NCBI GenBank assembly: GCA_000961655.1
Contig: LADR01000010.1
Coordinates: 1-64,000, forward strand
Source: Desulfatitalea sp. BRH_c12
GTDB lineage: Bacteria > Desulfobacterota > Desulfobacteria > Desulfobacterales > Desulfosarcinaceae
Reading direction: 5' to 3'
DNA length: 64,000 nt
Notes under the pieces: model-generated
Seen by the model: the letters and a program-made list of their open reading frames with translations, nothing else
Database searches by the model: none
Told to the model about the DNA's origin: nothing
Part shown: one piece after another, positions 8,351 to 16,976 of the stretch
How positions within the stretch are numbered: position 1 is the stretch's first letter
Layout: each line of letters begins with the position of its first letter
Translations under genes and position numbers: made by a program

Positions 8351-9781
8351 ATGGACATCAGCGACCGGCAACAAAACCTGCTACGACGCCTGCCGGGCGT
8401 AGATCTACTGATCACGCTGGCGCAAGAGGAATCCGACCTGCGAACGATTCCCAAAAGCGTGATCGTCCGCAGCATCCGCGAAATCCTGGACGCGTGGCGC
8501 CAGCGCATTCTCGAACAGCCCGATCTCGATGACCGGCAACTGGCGCACGATCATCTGCTGCGTCAGGTGACCGAGCGGGCCGGCAGCCTGCAAGCGTTCA
8601 ATCTGCAACGCACCATCAATGCTACCGGCGTGGTAATCCACACCAATCTGGGCCGATCTTGCCTGGCCCAGGCGGCGATCGACCATGTGGCCGCCATTGC
8701 GGGCCGCTACTCGAACCTGGAATTCGATTTGGCGCGAGGACAGCGCGGCTCGCGATACAGCATCGTGGAAGCCCTGTTGTGTGAACTCAGCGGCGCCGAA
8801 GCGGCCCTGGCGGTCAACAACAATGCCGGCGCAGTCCTGCTCTGCCTGGACACCCTGGCGCACGGCAAAAAGGTGATTCTTTCACGCGGTGAAATGGTCG
8901 AAATCGGGGGATCGTTTCGCATTCCGGATGTCATGGCCAAAAGCGGCGCCATTCTCAAGGAGGTGGGCACGACCAATCGCACCCATCCGCGCGATTATGC
9001 CCAAGCAATCGATGCCGACACCGGGCTTTTGCTCAAGGTGCATACCAGCAACTACAGCATTGTCGGGTTTACAGCCGCCGTCGCCCTTACGGACATGGTC
9101 GAACTGGGCCGACAGCACGACCTGCCTGTGATGGAGGATCTGGGCAGCGGCAACTTCGTCGATCTGACCCAGTATGGATTGAGCGCCGAACCCACCGTAC
9201 AGGCGTCTGTCGCGGCGGGCGTGGATGTGGTCACCTTCAGCGGCGACAAACTGCTCGGCGGCCCACAGGCCGGAATAATCGTAGGACGCCGTGCCTTGCT
9301 GGAGCGCATCAAGGCCAACCCCCTGACCCGGGCGCTGCGCATCGACAAACTGACTCTGGCCGCCCTGGAAGCGACGTTGCGTCTTTATCGCGACGAAACC
9401 GATGCGATCGCCAAAATTCCCACCTTGCGCATGCTGTTCGCCCAACGACCGGAAATCGAAGTCCGGGCCAGACGGCTCGCCCAGGGCTTGCGCGATCTGG
9501 CGGACAAACGGATTTCGGCGGAACTATGTGATCTGCCCTCGCGTGCCGGCGGAGGATCATTGCCCCTGATGGCGCTGCCCAGCTGTTGCGTCGGGGTGCG
9601 CATTGCCGGACTTTCGCCCAATCGCGTGGAAAAAGAGCTCAGAACTTTCAGGCCTCCGATCATCGGAAGAATCGAGAACGGCCTGTTCATCATGGACCCC
9701 CGCACCATTGCAGAAGATGAAATTGAGATCATCGTGCAGGCCTTCGGTAACCTATTAAAAACCTATATCCCGGCGGATTGA
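8351..9781 (+). CDS. selA: L-seryl-tRNA(Sec) selenium transferase (SelA)
   Basis: PLP enzyme that converts seryl-tRNA(Sec) to selenocysteyl-tRNA(Sec) with selenophosphate, in the cytoplasm. The 476 residues match the family length (E. coli 463). Signatures are INATGVVIHTNLGRS (residues about 88-102), AVNNNAGAVLL and SGDKLLGGPQAG, in which K300 is the expected PLP lysine (E. coli K295). The presence of selA implies that the organism makes selenoproteins. selB, selD and tRNA-Sec are not in this window, and I saw no convincing in-frame UGA selenoprotein here. It begins two bases after the stop of the CheD-HDOD gene, so it is probably co-transcribed. Confidence 0.95.
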   Translation: MDISDRQQNLLRRLPGVDLLITLAQEESDLRTIPKSVIVRSIREILDAWRQRILEQPDLDDRQLAHDHLLRQVTERAGSLQAFNLQRTINATGVVIHTNLGRSCLAQAAIDHVAAIAGRYSNLEFDLARGQRGSRYSIVEALLCELSGAEAALAVNNNAGAVLLCLDTLAHGKKVILSRGEMVEIGGSFRIPDVMAKSGAILKEVGTTNRTHPRDYAQAIDADTGLLLKVHTSNYSIVGFTAAVALTDMVELGRQHDLPVMEDLGSGNFVDLTQYGLSAEPTVQASVAAGVDVVTFSGDKLLGGPQAGIIVGRRALLERIKANPLTRALRIDKLTLAALEATLRLYRDETDAIAKIPTLRMLFAQRPEIEVRARRLAQGLRDLADKRISAELCDLPSRAGGGSLPLMALPSCCVGVRIAGLSPNRVEKELRTFRPPIIGRIENGLFIMDPRTIAEDEIEIIVQAFGNLLKTYIPAD

Positions 9782-9850
9782 CGCGATATAGACGCTTGCA
9801 CCGCTTTTGCAGCGGCAACCCGGATTTTAGACCTGTTTATCGGAGCACCC

Positions 9851-11164
9851 ATGACAACCTCGTTTACCGAAGAATACCCGGCTGAAGAGCCCTATGAACC
9901 GCAATCCTTTTTGCGCACCGGCCCCGACAAAGAAGGACAAAAGGCCGTTGTACCGCCGGACAGGTGCACCTGCCCGCAATTTTCGCCGCCCGATGTGGAC
10001 AGTCTTATTATAGCGCAAGTCCAACGCTGGAAACGCTTCGCCGCCCTGGCCGTCAAAATTGATCCGCCAAATTGCTCCGATCAAAAAAGCGACCTGCACG
10101 CCGCCCTGAAGACCCTTCTCGACCAAAACACCCGTCAAAACGGGGCGGTGTGGTTCGCCTGGGATGCGGGCAGTGGGTTGTACGCCTGTATCATTCCCGA
10201 GGTGGATACCGAATACGCGGCAGAGTTGGCGCGCCGCATCCAATCAGACCTGGCCGAAAACCGGGTCGAAACCCTTTCGGTGGGCGTCACCCAATTTCCC
10301 CTGCTCGATTTCAATGTGTCGGATACGATGAAAAACACGTGCAAGGCGCTCGCCCATGCCGCTTTCTTCGGTGCCGGCAGTATCATGATTTTCGATGCGG
10401 TGAGCCTGAACATCAGCGGAGACCGCTTCTACCAGGAAGGCCTTTTCGATACGGCCATTAGAGAATACCTCAACGCCCTGCGCCTGGACCCAGCCAACGT
10501 CAACGTGCGCAACAGTCTGGCCATTTGCCTGGCGCAAAAGGGGAATCGGGACGAAGCGCGGGCCTCGTTCGAGGAAGCCTATCGTTTGGATTCCAGTGAA
10601 GCCATGCCCTTGTATAACATCGGTGTGCTGCATGTCTTGGATGGCAACGACGGCCCTGCCCTGGAGTGCTTTCGCAGCGCCTGGGACATCGACAAACAAA
10701 CCTTCGATATCGCCTTTCAAATCGGCAAGCTGCTCACCCGGAAAAAGGAGTATGCCGAAGCGATCCATTTTCTGGAAAACGCCGTCGCGTTGCGCGACGA
10801 GGCCGCAGCGGCGCATAGCTTGCTGGGTCGCTGCCTGGCCTCGTTGGGGCGCAGTGCGGAAGCGGTCAACGCCTATAAAAAAGCGCTCAAAACCAACCCC
10901 AACGATGCCGCCGCACTTTCCGCCCTGGGGGTGCTGTACGATATCAAAGGTGAAAATCCCGAAATATGCTTCACCTTCTGCCGCCAGAGCATCGCGCTGT
11001 GCCCGGACAATGGTCTCTACCGGCTGCGCCTGGCCCGTTTGCACCACAAGCACAACCAACTGGAAAACGCCCTGCAGGAATATGAAACAGCAACCGCTCT
11101 GGGTTGTGACGTACGGCGGCAGATAGCGGATATAAAGGAAGTGTTGGGTTTAATGGATTCGTAA
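9851..11164 (+). CDS. TPR-repeat protein with degenerate GGDEF-like N-terminal domain
   Basis: The 437-residue product is probably cytoplasmic, with no signal peptide. Residues about 50-190 look like a GGDEF fold: the typical closing region SVGVTQFPLL followed by KALAHAAFFGAGSIMIFD resembles the SIGVA...ADKALYxAKxxGRN pattern. The catalytic GGDEF loop appears replaced by AGSGLY, so diguanylate cyclase activity is unlikely. Residues about 200-430 hold some six tetratricopeptide repeats, e.g. NSLAICLAQKGNRDEA, SLLGRCLASLGRSAEA and SALGVLYDIKGENPE, suggesting a protein-interaction scaffold. The ATG at 9851 has GGAG 6 nt ahead. The biological role is not known. Confidence 0.75.
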   Translation: MTTSFTEEYPAEEPYEPQSFLRTGPDKEGQKAVVPPDRCTCPQFSPPDVDSLIIAQVQRWKRFAALAVKIDPPNCSDQKSDLHAALKTLLDQNTRQNGAVWFAWDAGSGLYACIIPEVDTEYAAELARRIQSDLAENRVETLSVGVTQFPLLDFNVSDTMKNTCKALAHAAFFGAGSIMIFDAVSLNISGDRFYQEGLFDTAIREYLNALRLDPANVNVRNSLAICLAQKGNRDEARASFEEAYRLDSSEAMPLYNIGVLHVLDGNDGPALECFRSAWDIDKQTFDIAFQIGKLLTRKKEYAEAIHFLENAVALRDEAAAAHSLLGRCLASLGRSAEAVNAYKKALKTNPNDAAALSALGVLYDIKGENPEICFTFCRQSIALCPDNGLYRLRLARLHHKHNQLENALQEYETATALGCDVRRQIADIKEVLGLMDS

Positions 11165-11313
11165 AAAGTCGTCATCTGCCTTCGAATCATTCTGGTGGGG
11201 CGTTCCCCTCGGGTCCGCGCCTTTATCCTGACATGACCGTTTCCTTCCCTTGCATTTCCCCCGCAAAATCGTTATAGATTGGGGTCTTTATGCCATTATT
11301 CAAGGAGATCGTT

Positions 11314-11544
11314 ATGCCTATCTATGAATATCACTGCGAACAATGCGGCCATGAGTTCGAACAGCTTGTCTTCGGCAAGGAATCGCCCCAATGCCCGACC
11401 TGCAGCAGCGCCAAGGTCTGCCGGCTCATGTCAAGCTGCGGTTTTGTGTCCAAGGGCGCCGGCGGCCAGACGGTTTCCGCCTCGGCCGGCGCTTCGTCGT
11501 GCGGCGGCTGTTCGGCCTCGAGTTGCGCGGGATGCGGACATTGA
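11314..11544 (+). CDS. FmdB-family zinc-ribbon protein
   Basis: Small protein of 76 residues. Its N-terminus MPIYEYHCEQCGHEFE followed by CPTCSS is the standard FmdB/CxxC_CXXC_SSSS ribbon, with four cysteines expected to bind zinc. The C-terminal tail is rich in Gly, Ser and Cys (SSCGGCSASSCAGCGH). Many homologues carry such a Cys-rich tail; its role is unknown. The ATG at 11314 is chosen over 11290 because AAGGAG (11302-11307) precedes it at the right distance. The stop overlaps the start of hemC (TGATG), so translation of the two genes is probably coupled. Confidence 0.88.
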   Translation: MPIYEYHCEQCGHEFEQLVFGKESPQCPTCSSAKVCRLMSSCGFVSKGAGGQTVSASAGASSCGGCSASSCAGCGH

Positions 11545-12476
11545 TGAAAACAGCACTCCGACTCGGAACACGCGGCAGCCAACTGGCCCTGTGGCAAGCC
11601 AATTGGGTGAAAACCGCCCTCGAACGGGTCCGGCCCGACCTCATCATTGAGCTGATTACCATCAAAACCCAGGGCGACAAAATCCTCGATGTCCCTTTGG
11701 CCAAGGTGGGCGGCAAGGGGCTGTTCATCAAAGAGATCGAAGAGGCTTTGGTCGACGGCCGCATCGATCTGGCCGTGCACAGCATGAAGGACATGCCGTC
11801 TGACGTGCCGGCCGGACTGGCCATCGGTGCCGTACCGAAACGGGAAAACCCGTCGGATGTTCTGGTATCCATCCGATTTGACAGTTTGGAGGATTTGCCG
11901 CCCGGGGCGAAAATCGGGACCAGCAGCTTGCGCCGGTCCGCCCAGATCCTGCACCGGCGCCCGGATGTCGACATTGTTGCGCTGCGCGGCAATTTGGACA
12001 CCCGGCTACGAAAACTCGAAACAACCGATCTGGACGCGATCATCTTGGCCGCTGCCGGCATGCTGCGCCTGGGCCAGGCCGATCGCATCAGTGAATACCT
12101 GAATGAAACCCAGATGCTGCCCGCCGTCGGACAGGGCGCATTATGCATCGAAATCCGCGACCAGGACCCGCTGACAATGCCCCTGGTGGCAATTCTTGAT
12201 CATGACGATACGCACACCGCCATTCTAGCCGAACGCGCTTTCTTGAAACGGCTGGAGGGTGGCTGCCAGGTTCCTCTGGCGGCACATGCCAGGCTGATCG
12301 ACGATCGGCTGCATATCAATGGATTGGTGGCTGAAACGGATGGCAGCCGTATCCTCAGAGCCGCAACTGAAGGGCCTGCCCGGCAAGCTGAAGCGCTGGG
12401 CCGCCGCATTGCGGAAGAACTGCTCAATCAGGGCGCCGACGACATTTTGGAAAGGCTGCAACAGCATGGCGGATAA
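11544..12476 (+). CDS. hemC: Porphobilinogen deaminase / hydroxymethylbilane synthase (HemC)
   Basis: Joins four porphobilinogen molecules into hydroxymethylbilane in tetrapyrrole synthesis. With the ATG at 11544 the product has 310 residues (E. coli 313) and starts LRLGTRGSQLALWQA, the family signature. The dipyrromethane-cofactor cysteine is visible in GGCQVPLAAH (C241; E. coli C242). Other conserved lines are HSMKDMPSDVP and GTSSLRRSAQI. The ATG overlaps the fmdB stop, and the 3' end overlaps the next gene by 11 bases. The operon therefore encodes consecutive pathway steps. Confidence 0.96.
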   Translation: MKTALRLGTRGSQLALWQANWVKTALERVRPDLIIELITIKTQGDKILDVPLAKVGGKGLFIKEIEEALVDGRIDLAVHSMKDMPSDVPAGLAIGAVPKRENPSDVLVSIRFDSLEDLPPGAKIGTSSLRRSAQILHRRPDVDIVALRGNLDTRLRKLETTDLDAIILAAAGMLRLGQADRISEYLNETQMLPAVGQGALCIEIRDQDPLTMPLVAILDHDDTHTAILAERAFLKRLEGGCQVPLAAHARLIDDRLHINGLVAETDGSRILRAATEGPARQAEALGRRIAEELLNQGADDILERLQQHGG

Positions 12477-13998
12477 CACGCATACAGGCAAAGTCTATCT
12501 GGTGGGCGCCGGTCCCGGCGACCCTGAACTGATTACCGTCAAAGGGGCCCGTTGCATTGCCGAAGCCGAAGTGCTCATCTACGATTATCTGGCGGCCAAG
12601 GCCCTACTGACCCACGCCCGCCCGGATTGTGAATGTATTTATGTCGGCAAAAAAGGCGGCGATCACACCCTGGCCCAAACAGAGATCAACCGCCTGATTG
12701 TCGCCAAGGCGCAGACCGGCAAAACCGTGACGCGCCTCAAGGGCGGTGATCCGTTCATCTTCGGACGCGGCGGTGAAGAAGCCGAAGAACTGGTGGCCGC
12801 GGGCATTGACTTTGAAATCGTTCCGGGTGTGACATCGGCGATCGCCGCACCGGCCTATGCCGGCATCCCGCTGACGCATCGCCAGTTCACCAGCACGGTC
12901 GCCTTCATCACCGGGCACGAGGACCCCACGAAAGCCGGATCGAACATCGACTGGGAATCGTTGGCCAAAGGGATCGGCACGCTGGTCTTCCTGATGGGGG
13001 TGAAAAACCTGCCGCACATCGTCGATCGGTTGCGCCATTACGGACGCCCCGCACATACCCCTGCGGCCCTTGTGCGCTGGGGGACGACCTTTCGCCAACA
13101 AACCGTCACCGGCACCCTGGCGGACATCGTGGCGCGCGCGCGCGCCGCGGGCATCGGAGCGCCAGCCATCATCGTCATCGGCGAAGTGGTGACATTGCGC
13201 GACAGCCTGCAGTGGTTCGAGCGCCGGCCGCTGTTGGGCAAGCGCATCGTGGTGACACGCGCACGCGCGCAGGCCAGCGACCTGACCAGGCGCCTCAACG
13301 CCCTGGGCGCCGACTGCCTGGAGTGCCCCACGATCGAAGTGGTCGCACCGGAAAGCTTTGCGCCTTTGGATTCAGCCATTGCCAGCCTGCCCGGCTACGA
13401 TTGGGTGATCTTTACCAGCGTCAACGGCGTCGATGCCTTTTTCGACCGACTGGCCCTGCAGGGGTTGGACGCACGCGCTATGGGCCACGTGCGTACGGCC
13501 GCTATCGGGCCGGCCACGGCCGAACGGCTGAAGCGCCATGGTTTAAACACCGACATATTGCCGGAAACCTACCAGGCCGAATCCGTCATCGACGCTTTTG
13601 CCAAAGAACCCTTACAAGGTCTCCGGATTCTTCTGCCACGCGCCAAGGAAGCGCGTACAATCCTTCCGGAGCAGCTAAGCCGCATGGGCGCCCGGGTAGA
13701 CGAGGTGCCCGCCTACCGCACGGTTCAGGCGGGAAAAAACGAAGCCGAGTTGATGGCCCGGTTACAAGAAGGGGCTATTGACATGGTGACTTTCACCAGC
13801 TCCTCCACGGTCCGCAATTTCAAGGCCCTGCTGCCCGCGACGGCACAAGACGCACTGCACGGCGCTGCCGTTGCCTGCATCGGCGACATTACGGCTGAAA
13901 CGGCCGTGGCCCTTGGCTTCAAGGTGGCCATCGTCGCCGACGTTTTTACGATCGACGGGTTATGTGATGCCATCGTGAAATACTACCAATCGCCATAG
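12466..13998 (+). CDS. cobA-hemD: Fused uroporphyrinogen-III C-methyltransferase / uroporphyrinogen-III synthase (CobA-HemD)
   Basis: The 510-residue protein has two enzymes. Residues about 1-250 are SUMT, with VYLVGAGPGDPEL, RLKGGDPFIFGRGGEEAEEL and PGVTSAIAAPAYAGIPLTHR; it methylates uroporphyrinogen III to precorrin-2. Residues about 265-505 are HemD, which closes and inverts hydroxymethylbilane to uroporphyrinogen III (GKRIVVTRARAQASDL, WVIFTSVNGVDAFF, VTFTSSSTVRNF). The ATG at 12466 overlaps hemC by 11 bases. This fusion is common in Firmicutes and Desulfobacterota. It feeds siroheme, the alternative heme route and cobalamin. An inverted repeat lies shortly after the stop. Confidence 0.95.
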   Translation: MADNTHTGKVYLVGAGPGDPELITVKGARCIAEAEVLIYDYLAAKALLTHARPDCECIYVGKKGGDHTLAQTEINRLIVAKAQTGKTVTRLKGGDPFIFGRGGEEAEELVAAGIDFEIVPGVTSAIAAPAYAGIPLTHRQFTSTVAFITGHEDPTKAGSNIDWESLAKGIGTLVFLMGVKNLPHIVDRLRHYGRPAHTPAALVRWGTTFRQQTVTGTLADIVARARAAGIGAPAIIVIGEVVTLRDSLQWFERRPLLGKRIVVTRARAQASDLTRRLNALGADCLECPTIEVVAPESFAPLDSAIASLPGYDWVIFTSVNGVDAFFDRLALQGLDARAMGHVRTAAIGPATAERLKRHGLNTDILPETYQAESVIDAFAKEPLQGLRILLPRAKEARTILPEQLSRMGARVDEVPAYRTVQAGKNEAELMARLQEGAIDMVTFTSSSTVRNFKALLPATAQDALHGAAVACIGDITAETAVALGFKVAIVADVFTIDGLCDAIVKYYQSP

Positions 13999-14020
13999 TC
14001 ATCGCCGTGCCCCACATAAC

Positions 14021-14054
14021 GCGCGTGCCTGCCCAATTCGGGACAGGCACGCGC
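14021..14054 (+). terminator. Inverted repeat after cobA-hemD, possible terminator
   Basis: GCGCGTGCCTG (14021-14031) and CAGGCACGCGC (14044-14054) form a perfect 11-bp stem with a 12-nt loop that can pair further. It starts 23 bp after the stop codon of the hem operon. There is no run of T after it, so it may act as an mRNA 3' end rather than a classical intrinsic terminator. Confidence 0.5.
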
Positions 14055-14105
14055 GGCCATCCCTGCTCACAATCCCCCATGTCACCTTCGTTAACGCGAT
14101 AGGTT

Positions 14106-14132
14106 AAAAATCATAATAATTCCTTATCATTA
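14106..14132. promoter_or_regulatory. Fur-box-like inverted repeat
   Basis: On the minus strand this reads TGATAATGATAAGG followed by AATTATTATGA. The two halves are an imperfect inverted repeat, and the left half matches the E. coli Fur consensus start GATAATGATAA. It lies about 135 bp upstream of the PilZ gene and 110 bp after the hem operon. The region is AT-rich, so chance similarity is possible. Confidence 0.3.
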
Positions 14133-14264
14133 TCAACTTGCCTTGTTCTCAGCAGTGTGGTAAGCATTTGTAAAGAAACTGAATTCGAGTTAATTTAGAC
14201 GATCCATACGGCCTTCATGCAGCGCCCCAAAAAAATAATCGGCGTAAAGAAACAGAGGTTGAGA

Positions 14265-16361
14265 ATGGAGCGGATGACCAAGCAGGTTCCTGTAGATTCT
14301 CCCAGCACGGAAGTCAGCAGTGAGGAAAAGAATCAGATTTGCGATCCGGAATTTCATCACCCCGTCGATGGGCCCGCGACCGAACGCGTCATCAGCCGCC
14401 GCCAACTCATCAACAAGCTGAACAATCTCAACTTCCAGGACCGCACTGTCAACATCGTCTTCAGGCACAAGATCTACCCCCGCGATCTCACTGTCAGGGC
14501 TTATCCTCAGCCCTGCCAGGACATGCACCTGACTTGCCTCTGGGCCGATGCGGTTGATTTCAACCAGTTGGCCGAAGCATATACTTTCGACCACCTCTAC
14601 GTTCCCAGGGGCCAGCAGTTTTTTGAAGTGTCTCCGGAAGTCAGAAGTATCACCGAAGAGCAGATTGTCTTTTTACTGCCTGAAAATTGCCGCGAAATCA
14701 GTGCCCGCAAGTTGCTCCGCCACCAATGTACCGGTATTTCGGCCTACATGTTTCAAAACGGCGCCGCCTGCTACGGGCAACTGATCGACTATGGCGCGTG
14801 GCAATTCCGGGTGACGGTCGCTACGGCGCCGCCGCAGACCTTCCGCTGGATCGAAGATGAAACACCGGTCACCATTGTTTTTACCCGGGATAACAACACC
14901 CTCTATTCAGGTGAATGCCGTATCGTCCGCCACGATCGCGGCCTGCACACGCGCCAATACACCCTCGAGCCGATTCAGCGCCAGATCCGGCGTTTTCCAC
15001 CGCGGGAGTTCCGCACCACGCGGCATCAGTTTGCACCGCCGCCCGACGTGATTTTCGAGCACCCGTTGTTCGACAAGCGGATAAACATGAAAGTCCACGA
15101 TCTTTCCGGCTCAGGCATGTCCGTGGAAGAAGAAGAATCGGCCGCTGTTTTGCTGCCGGGCCTGATCATTCCAAATCTGGAAATTGTTTTCAGCGACGGA
15201 TCGTCGATGCGCTGCATGGTGCAGGTCATCTACTGCAAAAGGTATCACGACCGCAGACTGCCCTACATGCGCTGCGGCATGGCCATTCTGGACATCGCGG
15301 TAGAAGACCATATCCGGCTGCTCGGCTTGATGCACCAGGCCGCCGACTCCCATTCTTATGTCAGCACAAAGGTCGACATGGAAGCCTTGTGGGATTTCTT
15401 CTTCGAAACCGGCTTCATCTATCCGCAAAAGTATGAGTTCATTCAGGCCAACAAAACGCAGATCAAAGCCACCTACGAAAAACTTTACAATCAGAGCCCC
15501 AGCGTGGCCAGCCACTTCATCTACAAACAAAATGGGCGCATCATGGCCCATGCGGCAACGGTGCGCTTTTACGAATCCTCCTGGATGCTTCACCACCATG
15601 CGGCTATCCGCAGTTCGCACAATCGCGGCGGGTTGATCGTGCTCAATCAGAGCGGACGGTTCATCAATGAATCCCACCGGCTCTTCTCCATGAAAATGGA
15701 TTATGTCTTTTGCTATTTCCGGCCTGACAACAAATTCCCTTCCCATGTATTCGGAGGATCGGCCCGCAGCATCAAAAACCCGAAAATTTGTTCACTGGAT
15801 CTTTTCGCTTACTTTCATCATCGGCATACGCCTGAACAGAGCAACGATCTTCCGAGCTACTGGCGGATGGACGCCCTTCACGCGGAAGATCTGCAGGATC
15901 TGCAAACCTTCTATGAAAATAAATCAGGTGGTTTGATGCTGCACACGCTGCATCTGAGTCCCGAACGGTTCGACTGCGGTGGTGTGATAGCGGAATATAA
16001 GCGGATCGGGTTGAAGAGAGAACGTCACCTTTTCGCCTTGCGCTACCGCGACAAATTATGCGCTGTGATCATGGCCAATGTTGCCGATCTCGGCCTGAAC
16101 ATGTCGGACCTGACCAATGCCATAACCATTATCGCGGTCGACACCCAGCCGATGACTCAGGATATTGTCCATTCGGCAGTCAACCATATCATGCATTTAT
16201 ATGAGACCAATGAGGTGCCGATCATGCTTTATCCCCAGGACGCCGCTGAGCGGATGGGGCTCGATGCGGAAAAGAGTTACTGCATGTGGGCTTATGAAAC
16301 CCAGAATCTGGACTACTATTTTAAATACCTCAAACGATTGGTGAAGTTCATCCAACATTAA
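14265..16361 (+). CDS. PilZ-domain protein with C-terminal GNAT/acyltransferase-like region
   Basis: The protein has 698 residues from the ATG at 14265, chosen because AGAGG lies 6 nt ahead; an upstream ATG at 14217 lacks a ribosome site. Around residues 245-345 it has a PilZ-type c-di-GMP receptor signature: an arginine-rich RRFPPREFR segment followed by the core motif DLSGSGMSV. The N-terminal 230 residues resemble the YcgR-N-like flagellar-brake arrangement but are poorly conserved. The C-terminal half looks like a double GNAT fold (HFIYKQNGRIMAHAATVRF; HHHAAIRSSHNRGGLIVL). No signal peptide or membrane segment is seen. A c-di-GMP-controlled acyl transfer is an inference; substrate unknown. 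Confidence 0.65.
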   Translation: MERMTKQVPVDSPSTEVSSEEKNQICDPEFHHPVDGPATERVISRRQLINKLNNLNFQDRTVNIVFRHKIYPRDLTVRAYPQPCQDMHLTCLWADAVDFNQLAEAYTFDHLYVPRGQQFFEVSPEVRSITEEQIVFLLPENCREISARKLLRHQCTGISAYMFQNGAACYGQLIDYGAWQFRVTVATAPPQTFRWIEDETPVTIVFTRDNNTLYSGECRIVRHDRGLHTRQYTLEPIQRQIRRFPPREFRTTRHQFAPPPDVIFEHPLFDKRINMKVHDLSGSGMSVEEEESAAVLLPGLIIPNLEIVFSDGSSMRCMVQVIYCKRYHDRRLPYMRCGMAILDIAVEDHIRLLGLMHQAADSHSYVSTKVDMEALWDFFFETGFIYPQKYEFIQANKTQIKATYEKLYNQSPSVASHFIYKQNGRIMAHAATVRFYESSWMLHHHAAIRSSHNRGGLIVLNQSGRFINESHRLFSMKMDYVFCYFRPDNKFPSHVFGGSARSIKNPKICSLDLFAYFHHRHTPEQSNDLPSYWRMDALHAEDLQDLQTFYENKSGGLMLHTLHLSPERFDCGGVIAEYKRIGLKRERHLFALRYRDKLCAVIMANVADLGLNMSDLTNAITIIAVDTQPMTQDIVHSAVNHIMHLYETNEVPIMLYPQDAAERMGLDAEKSYCMWAYETQNLDYYFKYLKRLVKFIQH

Positions 16362-16445
16362 TACGGTATCAGGTATTTGTTCACTGCAGCTGCCTACGCG
16401 CGTGTTCGCAGCGCGCAAAAGTATACGACAATGACACTTGTTGTC

Positions 16446-16493
16446 TATCCTGAACCGCGGCCGGCGATTTCCACCTTCTTGGTCCAGTTAAAG
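16446..16493 (-). pseudogene. 48-bp duplicated fragment of the neighbouring methyltransferase gene
   Basis: These 48 bases repeat 17107-17154, inside the methyltransferase gene, with a single difference (G for A) and in the same orientation. The copy sits directly before the tandem repeats of block B. It has no coding value of its own and marks a past duplication or recombination event involving the repeat. Confidence 0.8.
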
Positions 16494-16497
16494 CTTG

Positions 16498-16915
16498 GTA
16501 TTGTGGGCATCGCCCACCATTGTCTTATATTGATCGCCTCTGGGATTGGCCATGTTCAACGTTTTTTCGCTATGTTCGAGCCTGTGTCTATCCAATCGCT
16601 TGGGCGGTATCAGCCTGGTAGGGTGGGCATCGCCCACCATTGTCTTATGTTGATCGCCTCTGAGATTGGCCATGTTCAACGTTTTTTCGCTATGTTCGAG
16701 CGGCTGTCTATCCAATAGCTTGGGCGGTATCAGTGTCAAAAACCATGATGTTGTTTGCTGGGAATAGTGGTGGGCAATGCCCACCCTACACGGGATTGGC
16801 ACGGAGGAGGTGAGCCGGGTGGGTGGTCCGGACCACCCACCCGGCTCACCGGGGTTTTTCTACGTCACCCCACGCCGACCCCACGCCCGTATCTCTTGAC
16901 CGAAGTGGATAACCG
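16498..16915. repeat. Dispersed repeat block, copy B (two 120-bp units plus perfect 42-bp palindrome)
   Basis: Two tandem copies of the same 120-bp unit as block A occur here (GGGCATCGCCCACC at 16505 and again at 16625). They are followed by the same tail with GGTGGGCAATGCCCACC. A perfect 42-bp palindrome without loop follows at 16809-16850 (left arm GGTGAGCCGGGTGGGTGG and beyond). The block ends with the signature CCGAAGTGGATAACC near 16900. No coding potential is apparent in the 615-bp gap between the PilZ and methyltransferase genes. Confidence 0.85.
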
Positions 16916-16976
16916 GATAAAAATATTCTTCTTACCCCAGCGGCCACAGAGACAACACTGTGGCCTCTGCAAAGTA

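Noticed and set aside
11391-11543. Longer hemC start at 11391.
   Set aside because: It would lie inside the FmdB gene in another frame; the HemC family start is at 11544.
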